A stretch of DNA of 64,000 bases from Haemophilus influenzae. Its GTDB lineage: Bacteria; Pseudomonadota; Gammaproteobacteria; Enterobacterales; Pasteurellaceae. The stretch's first letter is position 1. Every line of letters starts with the position of its first letter. The notes under the pieces were generated by a model. That model saw nothing but the letters and a program-made list of their open reading frames with translations. It was not told the origin of the DNA and made no database searches. A program made the translations under genes and the position numbers. Of the stretch, positions 59,966 through 64,000 are shown in pieces. The stretch lies in assembly GCF_019703545.1 (NCBI RefSeq), contig NZ_AP018771.1, positions 1,736,001 through 1,800,000 on the forward strand, read 5' to 3'.

Positions 59966-61138
59966 ATGAATAATTTTTATAATTTTGATGTGATTATTGA
60001 TCGTCTAAATACATTTAGTGCTAAATGGAATGTAGATAATGATATTATTCCAATGTCTGTTGCGGATATGGATATTCCAGCCCCTCAGATAATGATAGAT
60101 GAATTAGAAAAATTTAATCGTTTAGGAATTTATGGTTATACTGAATTACCAGCCGACTATTACAAGATAATCAGTGATTATATTTTCGAACAATATCATT
60201 ATTCTGTTCTCTCTGAAAAAATTGTATTTTGCCCAAGAATAATCCAAGCCGTATCTATTTATATACGAGCATTTACAAAAGAAAATGATGGAATATGTAT
60301 TCTATCACCTTCATATAGTCCAATATTAAACACGATAAAATTAAATGACAGAAAATTATATCAATGTCCTTTGGTTTATGAAAATAGAAAGTATCATATT
60401 GATTTTCATTTATTAGAGGAATGTTTTAAACATTCTAAAGTATTTGTTTTAATTTCTCCTCATAATCCAACTGGAACGATTTGGAATAAAGAAGTCCTTA
60501 TTAAAATTATAAACTTAGCTAAAAAACATAATGTATTTATCATTTCCGATGATGTCCACGCAGACTTTACACTAACAAATGACTCCCACTATTTAATATC
60601 ATCATTAGATGAATGGGTAGCAAATCACTCAATGATCTGTTTATCCCCAGCAAAAACTTTTAATATTCCTGGATTGGAAATAGCTAACCTAATTATTGAG
60701 AATAAAGAAATTCGAGAAAAATTTATAAAAGAAATGATGGCATTAGGTATACATAATCCAAATTATTTCTCTATACCAGCTATTATTTCGTTATATAAAT
60801 ATTGTACTGATTGGGTAATCTATCTAAAAGAATACATAAAGAATAATAAGAAGATAGTAAAAGAATTTTTCAATGAGTATATTCCATTATTAGATATTAC
60901 TGAAAGTGATGGAACTTATTTACTTTGGATAAACTATAAAAAGCTAAGTATAAATGAAAATGAATTAGCTTATTGGATTAATAATTTATCAAGAGTAAAA
61001 GTATCTTTGGGGAGTGAATTTGGCAAAGAGGGAGATGGTTTCTTTCGTATGAATGTCGCTATGCCTAGAAAAAAATTATTAGAAGCATTGAATCGAATCA
61101 AAAATGGGTTTTGTTTATTAAACAATAGGGAGATTTAA
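59966..61138 (+). CDS. MalY/PatB-type C-S lyase (PLP aminotransferase fold)
   Basis: The 390-residue fold-type I PLP protein belongs to the MalY/PatB cystathionine beta-lyase group. M-S-V-A-D-M-D-I-P-A-P is the typical start, S-P-H-N-P-T-G the ring loop, S-D-D-V-H-A-D-F the cofactor Asp and S-P-A-K-T-F-N-I-P-G the Schiff-base lysine. It should cleave cystathionine or cysteine to pyruvate, ammonia and a thiol. A perfect AGGAGG at 59956-59961 fixes the start. Codons are strikingly AT-rich and no uptake core occurs, unlike the neighbouring genes. The antiporter gene follows by 1 bp. Confidence 0.85.
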   Translation: MNNFYNFDVIIDRLNTFSAKWNVDNDIIPMSVADMDIPAPQIMIDELEKFNRLGIYGYTELPADYYKIISDYIFEQYHYSVLSEKIVFCPRIIQAVSIYIRAFTKENDGICILSPSYSPILNTIKLNDRKLYQCPLVYENRKYHIDFHLLEECFKHSKVFVLISPHNPTGTIWNKEVLIKIINLAKKHNVFIISDDVHADFTLTNDSHYLISSLDEWVANHSMICLSPAKTFNIPGLEIANLIIENKEIREKFIKEMMALGIHNPNYFSIPAIISLYKYCTDWVIYLKEYIKNNKKIVKEFFNEYIPLLDITESDGTYLLWINYKKLSINENELAYWINNLSRVKVSLGSEFGKEGDGFFRMNVAMPRKKLLEALNRIKNGFCLLNNREI

Positions 61139-61139
61139 T

Positions 61140-62546
61140 ATGAAAACCACTCATCGCACAAGAATGCCAACAACATTAGAAGCTTTTTCACCAATCATTG
61201 TGATGCTATTACTGTTAGGGCTTGGGTATGCTTTATTTGATTTGCCAGCAGAGCCATTAATGATTATTTCAACGGTATTTGCTGGTTTTTTAGTTATTAA
61301 ATTAGGTCATTGCTATTTAGATATTTTAGACGCCATTTCAGAAAAAATAGCTAAAACAATGCCTGCGCTATTAATTTTAATTACTGTAGGATTATTAATT
61401 GGAACTTGGATTAGTGGAGGAACAATTCCTATGATGATCTACTACGGACTAAAAGCGATATCACCAGAATATCTTTATGTGACCGCCTTATTCCTTACTG
61501 CTATTGTTTCCATTTGTACTGGAACCTCTTGGGGGTCAGCAGGGACTGTCGGCGTGGCATTTATGGGAGTTGCGATTGGATTAGACGCCAATTTGGCTGC
61601 TACGGCAGGTGCTGTGGTCGCTGGTGCGTATTTTGGAGATAAATTATCGCCATTATCTGATACAACCAATATTGCATCCGCAGCTGCTGGCGTAGATTTA
61701 TATGAGCATATCACTCACTTACTTTATACAACATTACCATCTTTTATTCTTTCGGCTACTGTCTATGTGGTATATGGTTTAAACTACGATTTTTCTAATG
61801 TGGCGACTCCAGAAAAAGTAAATACAATGATTCATGAGTTAGAGCAAGTTTATCATTTTAACTTTCTATTACTTATTCCAGTCGCTATTGTATTATGGGG
61901 ATCTATTACTAAGAAACCGACTATTCCAGTGATGTTATTATCAGCATTTATCGCAATTATTAATGCTATCTTAATTCAAAAATTCTCTCTATCTGATGTG
62001 ATTAATAGCGCAGTTAATGGATTTGATACCTCAATGATTCACCATACTTCAGTTAGCTCTGATTTAAGTCGTTTGTTGAATCGTGGTGGAATGAACTCAA
62101 TGATGGGAACACTATTAATTTGTTTCTGTGCATTGTCATTTGCAGGTGTATTACAATTGAGCGGTGCATTAACCGTGATTATTCAAAAATTACTCACCTT
62201 TGTTCATTCAACTCTTTCTTTGATTATTACAACGATTCTTTGCGGTCTAACAATGATTGGGGTTACTTGTAATGGGCAAATTTCTATTCTAATTCCAGGA
62301 GAAATGCTTAAAGATGCGTATGTAGAAAAAGGATTACATCCAAAAAATCTAAGTCGAACAGCAGAAGACTCCGCAACAATTATTGAACCTATTTTGCCAT
62401 GGACTGCCGCAGGTGCATATATGGCAGGCACATTAGGTGTTGCAACATTGTCTTATTTACCTTGGGCAATTTTATGTTGGAGCGGTATTATCTTTGCTAT
62501 TATTTATGGTGCAAGTGGAATAGGTATTGCGAAGCTAAAAAAATAA
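61140..62546 (+). CDS. nhaC: NhaC-family antiporter
   Basis: The 468-residue polytopic carrier (about 11-12 helices) has the NhaC-family motifs G-T-S-W-G-S-A-G-T-V-G and Y-F-G-D-K-L-S-P-L-S-D-T-T-N. Members exchange Na+/H+, malate/lactate (MleN) or arginine-type substrates. Here it starts 1 bp after the lyase gene in an apparent two-gene operon, so it may import an amino acid or thio compound for the lyase or export a product; that is inference. Confidence 0.88.
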   Translation: MKTTHRTRMPTTLEAFSPIIVMLLLLGLGYALFDLPAEPLMIISTVFAGFLVIKLGHCYLDILDAISEKIAKTMPALLILITVGLLIGTWISGGTIPMMIYYGLKAISPEYLYVTALFLTAIVSICTGTSWGSAGTVGVAFMGVAIGLDANLAATAGAVVAGAYFGDKLSPLSDTTNIASAAAGVDLYEHITHLLYTTLPSFILSATVYVVYGLNYDFSNVATPEKVNTMIHELEQVYHFNFLLLIPVAIVLWGSITKKPTIPVMLLSAFIAIINAILIQKFSLSDVINSAVNGFDTSMIHHTSVSSDLSRLLNRGGMNSMMGTLLICFCALSFAGVLQLSGALTVIIQKLLTFVHSTLSLIITTILCGLTMIGVTCNGQISILIPGEMLKDAYVEKGLHPKNLSRTAEDSATIIEPILPWTAAGAYMAGTLGVATLSYLPWAILCWSGIIFAIIYGASGIGIAKLKK

Positions 62547-62561
62547 ATGTGGTATTGATAT

Positions 62562-62590
62562 AAAAATGGCCAGTTATTCTGGCTATTTTT
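62562..62590 (+). terminator. Terminator after nhaC
   Basis: AAAAATGGCCAG (62562-62573) pairs with CTGGCTATTTTT (62579-62590), including one G-T pair, around TTATT. Confidence 0.85.
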
Positions 62591-62656
62591 ATCTTGAAGC
62601 TAAATATCTTTTCTATTATAACTTAAATAGCAATTTCCCATAGATAAGGATATAAA

Positions 62657-63820
62657 ATGACGGAACAATACTACAAAATTGCCCTCTTATTTAATGCAAA
62701 CAAAGTATATGATCGGCAGGTGGTGGAGGGTATTGGACAATATATTCAGGCATCGCAATGTATGTGGGATATTTTTGTAGAAGATGAATTTATCTATCAT
62801 ACTGATACCATTAATCAACTTTCTATTGATGGCATTATTGCAGACTTTGATGATCCAAAAACTGTTGAATTATTGCAACACACTCTTATTCCTACTATAG
62901 CAGTTGGTGGATCTTATAAACAAGCTGATTTTTATCCGCACTTTCCTTATATAGCAACAGATAATATGGCATTGGTTGAAATGGCTTTATCTCATTTACA
63001 GGAGAAAGGACTGTCACAGTTTGCATTTTATGGTTTGCAAGTAAATACTCATAAGCATTGGTCTATAGAACGAAGAGATGCTTTTGTAGAGTTGATGGAG
63101 AAAAATCATTACCCTATTTACCTATATGAGGGTGTGCAGGTTCATGCTCAAAATTGGTTGGAAGAGCAACAAAAGCTAATTGTCTGGTTAAAATCTCTTC
63201 CTTCTCATACTGGTATTATTGCAGTTACGGATGCGCGTGCTCGTCATTTATTGCAGGCTTGTGAGTACAGTAAAATTGCTGTACCTGAAGAGCTTTGTGT
63301 GGTTGGTATTGATAATGAAGAATTGATCCAATATTTATCGCGTATGTCCCTTTCCTCCGTAGAACAAGGCACGAGAGAGATTGGTTATCAAGCTGCGAAA
63401 TTATTACACAAATTACTCAATGGTCAAAAAGTTTCACATACCCCTATTTTAATTCCACCGATTACCGTTCACTCTCGAAATTCTACAGATTATCGATCAT
63501 TAACAGATCCGCTTGTCATTCAAGCAATGCATTATATTCGTCATCGTGCCTGTCATCGAATTAAAGTAGAACAAGTTTTAGATCATCTTGAAACCTCACG
63601 TTCTAATCTTGAACAACGTTTTAAGAATGAAATGAATAAAACAATTCACCAAGTCATCCACGAAGAAAAAATTTCCCGAGCAAAGAATTTATTACAACAA
63701 ACAGATATTTCTATTCAAGAAATTGCTGAGATTTGCGGCTATCCATCAATTCAATATTTTTACTCTGTTTTTAAGAAAGAATTTGAAATGACTCCTAAAG
63801 AGTTTCGACTAAATTGTTAA
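62657..63820 (+). CDS. xylR: Xylose operon activator XylR
   Basis: The 387-residue regulator has a LacI/periplasmic-binding-like ligand domain (about 1-275) and a C-terminal AraC-type double helix-turn-helix (I-S-R-A-K-N-L-L, then I-Q-E-I-A-E-I-C-G-Y, ending M-T-P-K-E-F-R). XylR binds D-xylose and activates xylA and xylFGH promoters. It is separated from xylAB by the lyase-antiporter pair. An AAGGAT site precedes the ATG. No uptake core lies in the gene. Confidence 0.94.
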   Translation: MTEQYYKIALLFNANKVYDRQVVEGIGQYIQASQCMWDIFVEDEFIYHTDTINQLSIDGIIADFDDPKTVELLQHTLIPTIAVGGSYKQADFYPHFPYIATDNMALVEMALSHLQEKGLSQFAFYGLQVNTHKHWSIERRDAFVELMEKNHYPIYLYEGVQVHAQNWLEEQQKLIVWLKSLPSHTGIIAVTDARARHLLQACEYSKIAVPEELCVVGIDNEELIQYLSRMSLSSVEQGTREIGYQAAKLLHKLLNGQKVSHTPILIPPITVHSRNSTDYRSLTDPLVIQAMHYIRHRACHRIKVEQVLDHLETSRSNLEQRFKNEMNKTIHQVIHEEKISRAKNLLQQTDISIQEIAEICGYPSIQYFYSVFKKEFEMTPKEFRLNC

Positions 63821-63895
63821 AGGAGCATATTTTTATTCAACTCTGTGTCATAATAACAAGTATTTTTGACCGCACTTTTATCTGAAAGACAGAAA

Positions 63896-64000
63896 ATGAA
63901 TATTCTAATTATTGGCCCATCTTGGGTTGGCGATATGATGATGTCGCACAGTTTGTACCAGCAACTGAAAATTCAATATCCAAACTGCAATATTGATGTG
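63896..64000 (+). CDS. waaF: ADP-heptose:LPS heptosyltransferase II (3' end outside window)
   Basis: Only the first 35 codons are present: M-N-I-L-I-I-G-P-S-W-V-G-D-M-M-M-S-H-S, the N-terminal nucleotide-sugar region of the GT-B heptosyltransferases WaaF/RfaF. The G-P-S-W-V-G-D-M-M-M-S form fits WaaF better than WaaC. It adds the second heptose to the LPS inner core, using the donor made by HldD at 55919-56845. An uptake core at 63869-63877 precedes it. Confidence 0.88.
   Translation, partial: MNILIIGPSWVGDMMMSHSLYQQLKIQYPNCNIDV

Overview
The window is a chromosomal segment of Haemophilus influenzae or a very close relative. The evidence is 53 exact copies of the 9-bp Haemophilus DNA uptake core (AAGTGCGGT, either strand), about one per 1.2 kb, low G+C, and a gene order I recognise from the H. 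influenzae chromosome (hisC, grxD, ompP5 through the division/cell-wall cluster, opp, comM, xyl, waaF). Nearly every base belongs to compact core genes; there is no CRISPR array, prophage, rRNA or tRNA.

Layout. 1-6.0 kb: end of hisC, grxD, outer membrane protein P5 and the large FAD/Fe-S dehydrogenase ydiJ. 6.0-6.75 kb: the one clearly mobile-looking patch, a DUF559 (restriction-endonuclease-fold) gene bracketed by mirror-image palindromic ends, followed by a truncated left end and an internally deleted copy. 6.8-16.7 kb: menI, hemH, cnoX, trxB, cydDC, 4.5S RNA, nrdG, tcyP, hpt. 16.7-16.85 kb: a short unannotated transcript with a strong promoter, a Fur-box-like operator and an intrinsic terminator, probably an iron-regulated sRNA. 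16.9-23.3 kb: pmbA and darP, lptC-lptA-lptB-ptsN-rapZ (LPS export plus a PTS-Ntr relic), pheA. 23.4-41.6 kb: the entire dcw cluster on the minus strand, mraZ to lpxC, with a MraZ-type triple repeat at its head and a terminator-like hairpin between mraY and murD. 41.8-45.4 kb: a short CstA-family carrier with a consensus CRP site, a zinc-ribbon membrane protein, a degenerate coding remnant and talB. 45.7-51.3 kb: oppABCDF. 51.3-56.8 kb: a VirK/YbjX-like protein, engB, comM with a competence CRP-S site, deoC, a TlpA-like thioredoxin, hldD. 56.9-63.8 kb: xylB and xylA, then an AT-rich MalY-type lyase and NhaC-type antiporter, then xylR; no xylose ABC transporter genes lie between them. The window ends in waaF.

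How it fits together. Envelope construction dominates: peptidoglycan precursors and septation (dcw), lipid A commitment (lpxC), LPS transport (lptCAB) and heptose core synthesis (hldD, waaF). Respiratory and redox assembly forms a second group (hemH, trxB, cydDC, cnoX, grxD). Competence is visible both as the uptake sequences and as comM under a CRP-S site. Many uptake sequences occur as inverted pairs that double as hairpins: most end transcription units, and two sit inside operons (oppA/oppB and xylA/xylB).

The best candidates for something undescribed are the DUF559 element with its symmetric palindromic ends and deletion derivative (6019-6742) and the Fur-box sRNA (about 16698-16845). Other oddities worth checking are a PtsN lacking its phosphorylatable histidine, a divergent FtsZ C-terminal peptide, an in-frame 9-bp repeat in ydiJ, and a xylose locus without xylFGH.
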